Part shown: positions 12,553 to 19,716 of the stretch, piece after piece | How the letters are laid out: the number at the start of each line of letters is the position of its first letter | How positions within the stretch are numbered: position 1 is the stretch's first letter | From: a virus | Virus record (IMG/VR): IMGVR_UViG_3300035698_003851 | Span: 1-30,492 of that record | Length of the DNA stretch: 30,492 bases | Reading direction: 5' to 3' (one strand) | Made by a program: the position numbers and the translations under genes | The notes under the pieces: generated by a model | What the model saw: only the letters and a program-made list of their open reading frames with translations | The model's database searches: none | Told to the model about the DNA's origin: nothing

Positions 12553-13430
12553 AATTCTACGCCTACTGTATAAGAAAAGACATGCTTGATAGAAATGGAG
12601 GCTCAATAGTATTATGGCACCATGGACACGCACTAGAAGAACTAGGACACGAGTTTGGAGGAATGTTAGACCTTGAAGATACACCACCTAAAGATGCAGA
12701 CTTCTTAATGTTTCAATCAGAATGGTGGAGAGCTTTAAAGCTACATAAGAGACACACAAATGCTAAGTGGATTTGTTGGTTAGGGCACGTTAAGCCACAT
12801 AAAAAATACCAAATGCCACCAATACAGGAGATAGAAGCTGATTACTTTCATACTCAATGGCAAGGAAAACTATTCGGTTATGCTAGAGAAATGTTAGATA
12901 GGAAGGGAAAGGAATTATTTTATATGCCACACGGAGGTTGCAGTAAATGCAACACAGAGGGAACTAAAATAGATTGTACAAAGACCGTATTTATAGGAGC
13001 AGATTACCCAGAGAGAGCACAGGATTGGTTAGATTATTCAAAAGTTAATAAAATAACCTGTCCAGTAGAAGATGCTAAGAACTACTATAAGTCAGCATTG
13101 GTCTCACCAAATCTACACGGAGACTTCCAGAAAGATATGGTCACAGATTATACACAGATTCCAGGGAGAATGATTAATGATAGAATATTCAACGTAATAT
13201 TAAGTGGAGGATTTACAATTTCAGATAACGCACCAATAGTAAAAGAGTTCTTTGCACCAGATGAAATACCTTACGCAGAGACAAGAGCAGATTACCGTTC
13301 TATGATTAAGAAATTCACAGACTACCCAGATGAGAGACTTACTTATATGAAGAAAGCTAAAGCAAGAATCTTAAAAGAATATATGTACACTAATTATTGG
13401 AAAGAGTTTTTAAAAACAATATGCGACTAA
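12549..13430 (+). CDS. glycosyltransferase of CgeB-like type
   Basis: This 293-residue protein has the C-terminal pattern of CgeB/Glyco_trans_1_2 transferases: DYTQIPGRMINDRIFNVILSGG, then APIVKEFFAPDEIPYAE and YRSMIKKFTDYPDERLTYMK, ending in YTNYWKEFL. The N-terminal half carries WHHGHALEELGHEF and a small cysteine cluster, CSKCNTEGTKIDC (about 130-143). It overlaps the dehydratase gene by 4 nt and the next gene by 10 nt. It likely adds a sugar to the glycan built by this cassette. Donor and acceptor are unknown. Confidence 0.8.
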   Translation: MKFYAYCIRKDMLDRNGGSIVLWHHGHALEELGHEFGGMLDLEDTPPKDADFLMFQSEWWRALKLHKRHTNAKWICWLGHVKPHKKYQMPPIQEIEADYFHTQWQGKLFGYAREMLDRKGKELFYMPHGGCSKCNTEGTKIDCTKTVFIGADYPERAQDWLDYSKVNKITCPVEDAKNYYKSALVSPNLHGDFQKDMVTDYTQIPGRMINDRIFNVILSGGFTISDNAPIVKEFFAPDEIPYAETRADYRSMIKKFTDYPDERLTYMKKAKARILKEYMYTNYWKEFLKTICD

Positions 13431-13858
13431 TATTAGGAGAAGGACCAGGTAGCCAACCAGAGGGAGATAAAATAAGAATAGATGTAGTTCCAGCTTGGGC
13501 TGACATTATAGCAGATATTAATGAAGGACTACCGAAATTAGAAGGACAATTTGATTACATAGAAGCTCACCATATATTTGAACACATAGAGAGTGGGAGA
13601 GTTTTAAAAGGAATACTAAATGACTTATATGACTTACTAACAGTTGGAGGAAAGTTTGATATAACAGTTCCTTATTGGCACAGCGAATCAGCAGTTGAAT
13701 GTATAGAGCACTGTAGATTCTTTAATGAAAGTTCGTTCATGAACTTCTACGAGAATCCTTATGGAAAAGAAATGGGAATGAAACAGTTTAATTTAGTTTC
13801 AAACACAATAGAGGAAGTAGGACAACATAAACAAGTTCACGTTATATTAACTAAATGA
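13421..13858 (+). CDS. small SAM-dependent methyltransferase
   Basis: A 145-residue class I Rossmann protein. LILGEGPGSQPEGDKIRID (about 3-21) is motif I with the acidic ribose-binding residue. FDYIEAHHIFEHIE (about 44-57) is the motif II/IV region, and LLTVGGKFDITVPY (about 73-86) is the post-motif strand. No DNA-methylase signature is seen, so a small-molecule or sugar O- or N-methyltransferase is more likely, which fits the cassette. An upstream ATG at 13397 gives eight more residues, but the conserved motif starts right after 13421, which yields a 10-nt overlap with the previous gene. Confidence 0.75.
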   Translation: MRLILGEGPGSQPEGDKIRIDVVPAWADIIADINEGLPKLEGQFDYIEAHHIFEHIESGRVLKGILNDLYDLLTVGGKFDITVPYWHSESAVECIEHCRFFNESSFMNFYENPYGKEMGMKQFNLVSNTIEEVGQHKQVHVILTK

Positions 13859-14148
13859 TTTGGTTGTTAGTTGCTCACCATATAGCAGACGTAGCATTTC
13901 AGCCTAGTTGGTTGATAAAGAATAAATCTAAGTATTGGTGGAGTGTGTATGAACATAGTTTTATTTGGGCTGGTTGTATAAGTTTAGTTCTTTTAATTCA
14001 AGACAAATATAGTTTAGAAAAATTTGTATTCTTACTGGTAGGACATTTCATAATTGATTTCGTTAAGTATAGATATCTCAAGAATTGGAATTGGATATAT
14101 TTAGACCAATCATTACATTATCTACAAATATTATGCGTATTGTATTAA
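13855..14148 (+). CDS. DUF3307-like small membrane protein
   Basis: Ninety-seven residues with hydrophobic segments at about 1-15, 34-50 and 56-74. The AHHIADVAFQPSWLIKNK start and the GHFIIDFVKYR then DQSLH blocks match the DUF3307 layout (a histidine/aspartate pair in the first helix, then 'H-IID' and 'DQ-H'). The function of that family is not established. It is the first member of a three-gene set (membrane protein, CTP-transferase, LicD protein) that occurs twice in this cassette. It overlaps its neighbours by 4 nt and 16 nt. Confidence 0.65.
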   Translation: MIWLLVAHHIADVAFQPSWLIKNKSKYWWSVYEHSFIWAGCISLVLLIQDKYSLEKFVFLLVGHFIIDFVKYRYLKNWNWIYLDQSLHYLQILCVLY

Positions 14149-14540
14149 CAGCATCAGTGATGGATTTATTCCATGAAGGGCATATAAATCTTCTAAAGGA
14201 AATGAGAAAGAATGGAGACTTGGTGTTAGTAGTATTGCACGATGGGTTCACTACATTTGATAATAAAAAGAAGCTACCGATAGAAAACTTAGAAAAGAGA
14301 ACAAGAAACTTAATTGATTCAGGGCTAGTAGATATTATCCGATATACATTTGAAAAAGAACCGATACAAGCTTTCAAAAAGATAATAGAAGACTACCATA
14401 ACTTTGACTTATTATTTATTAGAGCAAATGACTGGGAAGATTTCCCTGGAAAGAGAATTATAATAGAAAATAATATACCAATAAAATATATAGATTACAC
14501 AAAAAACATATCAAGTTCTAAATTAAGAAATGAAATATAA
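14133..14540 (+). CDS. CTP-transferase, TagD-like, copy 1
   Basis: A 135-residue nucleotidyltransferase of the HxGH superfamily. It has TASVMDLFHEGHINLL with HEGH at residues 14-17 and a C-terminal NISSSKLRNEI, equivalent to the 'ISTT-I' CTP-binding motif. Relatives (TagD, glycerol-3-phosphate cytidylyltransferase) make CDP-alcohols that donate a phospho-group. The 14085 ATG in the same frame would add 16 residues but overlaps the membrane gene further, so 14133 is preferred. It ends sharing one base with the LicD start (TAATG). The alcohol or phosphate substrate is unknown. Confidence 0.8.
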   Translation: MRIVLTASVMDLFHEGHINLLKEMRKNGDLVLVVLHDGFTTFDNKKKLPIENLEKRTRNLIDSGLVDIIRYTFEKEPIQAFKKIIEDYHNFDLLFIRANDWEDFPGKRIIIENNIPIKYIDYTKNISSSKLRNEI

Positions 14541-15085
14541 TGTTAAACTCAGAAATACATAACAATCCAAAAGTAAAAAACTTCAGAAAGAAAGCACACT
14601 TAGATATAAGAGATATAGACGAAATTTTAAAGAATAACGGAGTAGAGTATTTCCTTTCTGCTGGAACAATGCTCGGTGCAGTAAGAGATGGAGATTTTAT
14701 AGAATACGATTTTGATATAGATTTATGCTCAATGGAGTATCCGACAAATGAAATTAGGTTAAAATTAGTTAGTGATTTCAGAGTAGCTGGGTTTGAGACA
14801 GAACCACAGGACTCAAAAGAATCAGGAAGAATTAAAATAAAAAGAAATGTCGAAACTGATATACATTTTTTTCAGAAAGAAGGAAGACTAGCAATGTGTA
14901 AAGTTTGGGAGAAGCCATTATTTTCAATACCGTTAGAATATATACAGTTAAATAAAGCTAAATTAGGAAACTTTGAGTATAATGTGATTAGTGAAGAATA
15001 CCTAAAAAGTGTTTATAAAGACTGGAGAACTCCAATGAATAAAGAATATTTCAATGATGATTATTATTATTTTGAAACACAATAA
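14540..15085 (+). CDS. LicD-family phosphotransferase, copy 1
   Basis: This 181-residue protein moves a phospho-group, such as phosphocholine or a related unit, from a CDP donor to a glycan. It shows the family signature YFLSAGTMLGAVRDGDFI (about 37-54) with the metal-binding acidic cluster YDFDIDL (D57, D59, D61). Near the C-terminus it has EEYLKSVYKDWRTPMNKEY, the usual LicD end. It is paired directly with the preceding CTP-transferase, which would make its donor. The stop and next start share TAATG. Confidence 0.85.
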   Translation: MLNSEIHNNPKVKNFRKKAHLDIRDIDEILKNNGVEYFLSAGTMLGAVRDGDFIEYDFDIDLCSMEYPTNEIRLKLVSDFRVAGFETEPQDSKESGRIKIKRNVETDIHFFQKEGRLAMCKVWEKPLFSIPLEYIQLNKAKLGNFEYNVISEEYLKSVYKDWRTPMNKEYFNDDYYYFETQ

Positions 15086-15471
15086 TGGATTCACATAAAA
15101 GGTCAATATTAAAAAGTGTTATTTGGAGAATACTAGGAGTAATAATTCTAGCTTCAATAACCTACGCATTTACAAGAAGTTTAATCACAACAAGTATAGT
15201 AACGTTTATACACCACGCAACTTTTTTATTAGTATTTTACCTACACGAAAGATTTTGGTTAAAGATTAAATTAGAAGGAAGACGAAGAAAGGTCATAAAA
15301 GCCCTTGTTTACGAGGTTATACTGGGTATGGGAATAGGAGGATTTATAGTTCTAATGGTAACTGGAAGCTGGTCAAGAGTATCAGAGATTACACTAACCT
15401 ACACAGCAGTTAAATTAATAACATATTATATTTACGAAACATTATGGACAAGAAAATCTACGCTTATGTAG
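15085..15471 (+). CDS. tandem DUF2061-like membrane protein
   Basis: This 128-residue integral membrane protein is built from two copies of the DUF2061 layout. The first reads KSVIWRILGVIILASITYAF and ends FYLHERFW (about 10-60). The second reads KALVYEVILGMGIGGFIVLM and ends YYIYETLW (about 71-121). DUF2061 is a membrane domain of unknown function. Two copies in one chain form an internal duplication of four helices. It sits between the first LicD gene and the second CTP-transferase, as the membrane partner of the second three-gene set. Confidence 0.75.
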   Translation: MDSHKRSILKSVIWRILGVIILASITYAFTRSLITTSIVTFIHHATFLLVFYLHERFWLKIKLEGRRRKVIKALVYEVILGMGIGGFIVLMVTGSWSRVSEITLTYTAVKLITYYIYETLWTRKSTLM

Positions 15472-15890
15472 TTGCTGACATTTTTCATATAGGACACTTA
15501 AGATTTTTAGAGAAAGCATCTAAACTTGGCACTCTAACAGTTGGAGTGCTAACTGACGAAGCAACGATGGAAAAAAAGCCGAAGCCAATAATACCATTTG
15601 AGGAAAGACTAAAAATTATAAAAGCACTGAAGTTTGTTAATAGAGCAGTACCACAGCATACATATAGTCCAAATAAGAATGTTAATAAATATAAACCAGA
15701 TATTTTAATAGAGAGCACGAGTCACATAGAGGTGGGGAGCAATCCATTTGGAAAAGTAAAAATACTAAAATATTATGATAACCAAAGCTCAACAAGAATC
15801 AAAAATAAAGTGGCTAGAAGATTTAAAAAAAGTGCAGGAACCAATTTGGTTACTTGGTGGAACACTTTTAGGAGCCATACGGGATGGTGA
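15444..15890 (+). CDS. CTP-transferase, HIGH-motif, copy 2
   Basis: A 148-residue nucleotidyltransferase. YVVADIFHIGHLRFLEKA carries HIGH at residues 15-18. It is followed by VGVLTDEATMEKKPKPIIPF (about 33-52) and FEERLKIIKALKFVNR, then SSTRIKNK near 115-122 as the CTP-binding end. This pattern resembles CTP-transferases linked to phosphonate or choline activation more than TagD, so copies 1 and 2 may use different substrates. The final 38 codons overlap the next gene, and the conserved fold appears to end before that stretch. It overlaps the DUF2061 gene by 28 nt. Confidence 0.8.
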   Translation: MDKKIYAYVVADIFHIGHLRFLEKASKLGTLTVGVLTDEATMEKKPKPIIPFEERLKIIKALKFVNRAVPQHTYSPNKNVNKYKPDILIESTSHIEVGSNPFGKVKILKYYDNQSSTRIKNKVARRFKKSAGTNLVTWWNTFRSHTGW

Positions 15891-16266
15891 ATTTATAGCA
15901 AATGATACAGATATAGACTTGGGAATGTTTTATGATGAAGGAGATTATGATTTACATTATGGTTCACATCCATCAACACCAGACCAAGCAAGAATAAATA
16001 TACAAAAGTTTATAAAAATAGGAGATAGGTGGTGGCACCCACACAACTTGCACGGAGATTGTTGGGCACTACAGACACCTTTGAGTGGAGAATTTACAAT
16101 AGCAAGGTTACACGGAATAGAGTTTAAGGTTCCATTAGAATATGAGGAATTATTAGATGATTGGTATGGTGATTGGAAAACACCAATGCCACAATCACAA
16201 AAGTTTAGAGAGGTTAAATTAAATAATTACACTTATTCAAATGATATCAGCATTAGTAACAGCTAA
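15775..16266 (+). CDS. LicD-family phosphotransferase, copy 2
   Basis: A 163-residue protein whose signature IWLLGGTLLGAIRDGEFI (about 24-41) is followed by NDTDIDLGMF with acidic residues D44, D46 and D48. It is shorter than copy 1 and ends in LDDWYGDWKTPMPQSQKF, the expected C-terminal motif. The ATG at 15775 gives a 116-nt overlap with the preceding CTP-transferase. A start inside 15891 would remove the GGT motif, so the overlap must be real or the sequence holds an error. It pairs with the second CTP-transferase. Confidence 0.8.
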   Translation: MITKAQQESKIKWLEDLKKVQEPIWLLGGTLLGAIRDGEFIANDTDIDLGMFYDEGDYDLHYGSHPSTPDQARINIQKFIKIGDRWWHPHNLHGDCWALQTPLSGEFTIARLHGIEFKVPLEYEELLDDWYGDWKTPMPQSQKFREVKLNNYTYSNDISISNS

Positions 16267-17692
16267 AAATGAAGAACTATTTATTAAAGGATGTATAGAA
16301 AGGGTTTTGCCTTATGTAGAAGAAGTTATTTTTGTAGATAATGGCTCAACAGATAAGACAAGAGAAATAGTAGAGAGTTTAAAAAATGACAAGATAAAAA
16401 TATTTAATTATCCTGAAACAGACAATCAAGGTGAATTAAGACAATTTAGTTTAGACCAAGCCACACAAGAGTGGATATGGCAAATAGATGCAGATGAGTG
16501 GTACCCAGAAGATGCCTGTCTAAAGATAGTTGATAAAATAAAAAATCCAGGAGAGGCTCTTAGCTTTAGAGTAGCTTATCACCAACTTAGTTGGAGAGAT
16601 GGGTTTAAACAAGCTGACTTTGAACATTACCCAGACAGACTTTATAAGCGAGAGGTAATTGATAGATATGATGGCATGTTACCAAACGACATGACTAAGG
16701 TTAAGCCAGAATTTTATAAACATAGACCATTTTTAGAATACGATAACAGAAATGATGAAACACACGAGAACGGAAAGCAACCAATATTAAGAACTGTATT
16801 TTACTATCACCTAGCAAGAACTAGGGGATATAATTATGAGTTTAATAAGTGGTTTAGATACAATCAAATCATGCACCCTAATTGGGGTGAGGATATGATA
16901 GCTGACACAGCAAGACAAAATGGATGGGTAAGTGGATTATATAGTTTAGATAAAATAGAAGTACCGTTTGAAATACCAAAGGCACCTGCAAAGGTTTCAG
17001 TTGTTATTCCAAATTTTCAATATAGAGATTATGTCGGTAAAGCAATAGAAAGCTGTCAGAATCAAACAGTACCACCCCACGAAATTATAGTAGTAGATGA
17101 TGGAAGTCACGATGACTCAAGAGCAGTTATTTCACAGTATGATGTTAAATTAATATGCACACCTAATTATGGAGTAGCCTGTGCAAGAAACGAAGGAGGT
17201 AAGAACGCTAATGGAGATTATGTAATCTTCTTAGATGCTGATGACGAATTAGAACCTGACTTTATAGAAAAGACCACTAAGGAAATGAAAGGAGATATAC
17301 AAGTAGTTTATACAGATTACAAGACGATAGGAGACCAAGAAGTACTCGTAGCAGAGCCAGACTTTAGTTCAGAAGAACTTAAGAAAGGACAGATTATCCC
17401 ATCAACAATGGCTTTAATTGATAGACACATTTGGGAGTTAAATGGAGGATTCGACAATATGGAACACTACGAAGATTGGGGATTCTGGTTAAGAACAGAT
17501 AAGAATGGATTTAACTTTAAACACATTAAAGAACCACTAGCGAGATACAGGATTCATGGGGTTAGTAGAATAGCATTATTGGATTCAAATATGATAGAAG
17601 GGTATAAACAGCTTAAAGAAAGGTATAATATTACTAGAGAAGTTGATATTAATAGATTAAATGAAGCAACAAGAATATGGGAAGGAAAATAG
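16241..17692 (+). CDS. two-domain family 2 glycosyltransferase
   Basis: A 483-residue protein with two GT-A domains. Domain 1 starts MISALVTAKNEELFIKGCIE and has FVDNGSTDKT (about 31-40) and the DxD-like QIDADEW (about 80-86). Domain 2 starts near residue 247 with KVSVVIPNFQYRDYVGKAIE and has VVDDGSHDDS and the DxD-like FLDADDE (about 329-335). The last part (about 395-440) has HYEDWGFWLR and LARYRIHG, typical of GT2 chain ends. Such doubled GT2 proteins build glycan chains with two linkages. It overlaps its neighbours by 26 nt and 16 nt. Confidence 0.88.
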   Translation: MISALVTAKNEELFIKGCIERVLPYVEEVIFVDNGSTDKTREIVESLKNDKIKIFNYPETDNQGELRQFSLDQATQEWIWQIDADEWYPEDACLKIVDKIKNPGEALSFRVAYHQLSWRDGFKQADFEHYPDRLYKREVIDRYDGMLPNDMTKVKPEFYKHRPFLEYDNRNDETHENGKQPILRTVFYYHLARTRGYNYEFNKWFRYNQIMHPNWGEDMIADTARQNGWVSGLYSLDKIEVPFEIPKAPAKVSVVIPNFQYRDYVGKAIESCQNQTVPPHEIIVVDDGSHDDSRAVISQYDVKLICTPNYGVACARNEGGKNANGDYVIFLDADDELEPDFIEKTTKEMKGDIQVVYTDYKTIGDQEVLVAEPDFSSEELKKGQIIPSTMALIDRHIWELNGGFDNMEHYEDWGFWLRTDKNGFNFKHIKEPLARYRIHGVSRIALLDSNMIEGYKQLKERYNITREVDINRLNEATRIWEGK

Positions 17693-18597
17693 CTTATGTA
17701 ATGGATTTAGTAATAGTATGTGGTGGAGTTCTAATAGCATTTGAACACTGCCAAAGACTAAGAGAGAAAGGTATAGATGCCTTTGTCATAGGTAATGGTG
17801 CACCACTAGGAGAGTATGACGTACCAGTATATAAAATGAGTAAGCTAGAAGAATTTACAGATGACGACATTATAGTTTCAGTTTGGTACCCACAGGTCTC
17901 GTTTCTAGAACAATTTAAGGGAAGAAAGATTCAGTTCTCACAGGACTGCATAGAAGAATGTGGAGTAGGAGCTCAAGCCGTAGAAGATTGTAGAGTAGCA
18001 AGAAGAGCTAAGGGATGGGAGATAATGGCTGTATCAGATTACGCAGGTCAATGGACAGGTTGTGATTATACAGTAATCCCCAACGCAATAAGCGAAAGAT
18101 TTTTTATAAAAACTAACGTAAAAAGAGATTTAGATATTTTAATAGAAGGAACACCAGAAGGAAATAAGGGAACCCTAGATGCACTTGAGATAGCACAGTC
18201 AATTCCTAAACTAAAGATAGGATGGTTGGGTAGAGAAACTCTTAAGGGAGACTGGGAGCTATTCACAAACGCACCAAGAGAGATTATACCAGAAATTTAC
18301 CAAAGAGCTAAAGTTGTTATTAAGTGTTCTAAGTCAGAAGGATTTGGATTACCACACTTGGAAGCAATGGCTAGTGGATGTATACTCTTAACCTATGACA
18401 GTGGAGGAAATGACTTCTGTATAGATGAAGTAAATTGCTATAAAGGAGACAAGGAATACTTAACGAAACGACTAGCAGACGTGATAGTAGGTGGTTATGG
18501 AAAAGAGTTAATAACAAATGGATATAAAACAGCCGAGAAGTATCGGCAGAATATAGATAAATTAATAAAATATTATGAACGTAGCATCACTGCTTAG
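17677..18597 (+). CDS. glycosyltransferase, GT4-like
   Basis: Last enzyme of the cassette, 306 residues with a GT-B fold. The N-terminus MGRKIAYVMDLVIVCGGVLI and the CQRLREKG helix form the acceptor half. The C-terminal half carries KVVIKCSKSEGFGLPHLEAM (about 210-229) and ASGCILLTYDSGGNDFCIDE, with the E-x7-E type donor-binding glutamates of GT4 enzymes. The C-terminal helix is basic. It overlaps the adaptor gene by 23 nt, so the cassette runs directly into the structural genes. The sugar is unknown. Confidence 0.85.
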   Translation: MGRKIAYVMDLVIVCGGVLIAFEHCQRLREKGIDAFVIGNGAPLGEYDVPVYKMSKLEEFTDDDIIVSVWYPQVSFLEQFKGRKIQFSQDCIEECGVGAQAVEDCRVARRAKGWEIMAVSDYAGQWTGCDYTVIPNAISERFFIKTNVKRDLDILIEGTPEGNKGTLDALEIAQSIPKLKIGWLGRETLKGDWELFTNAPREIIPEIYQRAKVVIKCSKSEGFGLPHLEAMASGCILLTYDSGGNDFCIDEVNCYKGDKEYLTKRLADVIVGGYGKELITNGYKTAEKYRQNIDKLIKYYERSITA

Positions 18598-19285
18598 TAA
18601 AGCATATCGCATAACAAACACTTCGGCAACCACAATGTTGGATGGAAATTCAACAAATGTACTGGCTGATTTAAACACGTCTTATGGGCATAGAACCCTA
18701 AAGATTCTAGGAGTCCGACAAGACATTAATCACGCTATTGAGGAGTCTTATACTGACCTAATAGACACAACTAGCTTAGTAGCTGGAGATAATGGTTACA
18801 ACGGAGAGTATGCTTTTCCAACAGACCTTATGCGACCAGTTAGAGCAGAGGTATCTTTTGACGGATTGACTTGGAGACCTTGTGAAATTTATGACATAAA
18901 TGATAATCGTAAATCAGAATTTGATGATGTTAATAACAACTTCACAACTGATAGACCTTATGTAAGATTTTCAAGAAATTCTTATTTTGTTAGACCTTTA
19001 CTTGAAAGTGGTTCAGACGTTACTGGTGGTATTCATATTTGGTATGAGAAACGACAAGACGACATGACTACTGGAAGCCCTGATATGGAAGCTAACCTAC
19101 ATGATGTATTAGCTTATGACTTAGCTGAACTAGAAGTATTAATGCACTCAGACAGATACGACCAAGGATGGAAGTCAGCTTTCTACAAAAAGAAGAATGA
19201 CGTAGATAGGATTTTCGATGAGTTTTACAAAAACCGTTTTAAGAGAACTATGACACTTAGGTCTCAAAAAGAAAATTATAAGTAA
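18575..19285 (+). CDS. head-tail adaptor (T7 gp11-like position)
   Basis: A 236-residue protein that probably joins the portal ring to the tail nozzle. The start MNVASLLSKAYRITNT, the central YAFPTDLMRPVRAEVSFDG (about 75-93) and the C-terminal HDVLAYDLAELEVLMHSDRY helix followed by FDEFYKNRF are usual in adaptor proteins of short-tailed phages. Support also comes from order: it precedes the tail proteins and follows the portal-scaffold-coat set. The start codon lies inside the glycosyltransferase gene. Family assignment is by layout, not a motif match. Confidence 0.65.
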   Translation: MNVASLLSKAYRITNTSATTMLDGNSTNVLADLNTSYGHRTLKILGVRQDINHAIEESYTDLIDTTSLVAGDNGYNGEYAFPTDLMRPVRAEVSFDGLTWRPCEIYDINDNRKSEFDDVNNNFTTDRPYVRFSRNSYFVRPLLESGSDVTGGIHIWYEKRQDDMTTGSPDMEANLHDVLAYDLAELEVLMHSDRYDQGWKSAFYKKKNDVDRIFDEFYKNRFKRTMTLRSQKENYK

Positions 19286-19299
19286 ATTAAATAAATAAT

Positions 19300-19713
19300 A
19301 TGGCTATATCATTTAGCAAAGTAAATAGTTTCGTCGAAAATCTAGCTGAAAAGCAAATCGACCTTAGTGGAGCAGCATTAACTATTGCTCTAACAAACAC
19401 AGCTCACACCGCAACGTGGGATGAACTAGCAGACCTTACAGAGATTAGTTATACAAATTTATCTGCAAGAGTTCTAACAGTAACTACTTCAAGTCAAACA
19501 ACTGGAACTTATAAATTAGTTCTAGCTGACAAGACTCTAACAGCATCAGGAGGTGCAGTAGCAGAGTTTAGATACATCTATATTTATGATGACGACTCAA
19601 CAGGAGATAAATTGATTGGATATTATGACTATGGTTCAGCAGTAACAATGGAAGACGGAGATACATTCATTCTCGACTTTGACGCAAGTGCAGGAGTAAT
19701 TACTTTAGCATAA
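19300..19713 (+). CDS. small beta-rich virion protein
   Basis: A 137-residue, strand-rich, Thr/Ser/Asp-heavy protein with conserved-looking blocks: LTIALTNTAHTATWDELADL, TEISYTNLSARVLTVTTSSQ, TLTASGGAVAEFRYIYIYDD and LIGYYDYGSAVTMEDGDTF. I know similar sequences in many uncultivated and cultured phages as structural proteins without a firm name. They may be decoration or tail components. It is a monomer-like jelly-roll candidate between the adaptor and the LamG protein. No enzymatic motif. Confidence 0.65.
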   Translation: MAISFSKVNSFVENLAEKQIDLSGAALTIALTNTAHTATWDELADLTEISYTNLSARVLTVTTSSQTTGTYKLVLADKTLTASGGAVAEFRYIYIYDDDSTGDKLIGYYDYGSAVTMEDGDTFILDFDASAGVITLA

Positions 19714-19716
19714 AAA

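Noticed and set aside
13397-13420. Longer start for the methyltransferase.
   Set aside because: The added residues (MERVFKNN) are the other-frame reading of the preceding glycosyltransferase end; motif I begins right after the ATG at 13421.
14085-14132. Longer start for the first CTP-transferase.
   Set aside because: The HxGH motif needs only a few residues before it, and residues added from 14085 (ELDIFRPIITLS) lie in the membrane gene and are not family-like.
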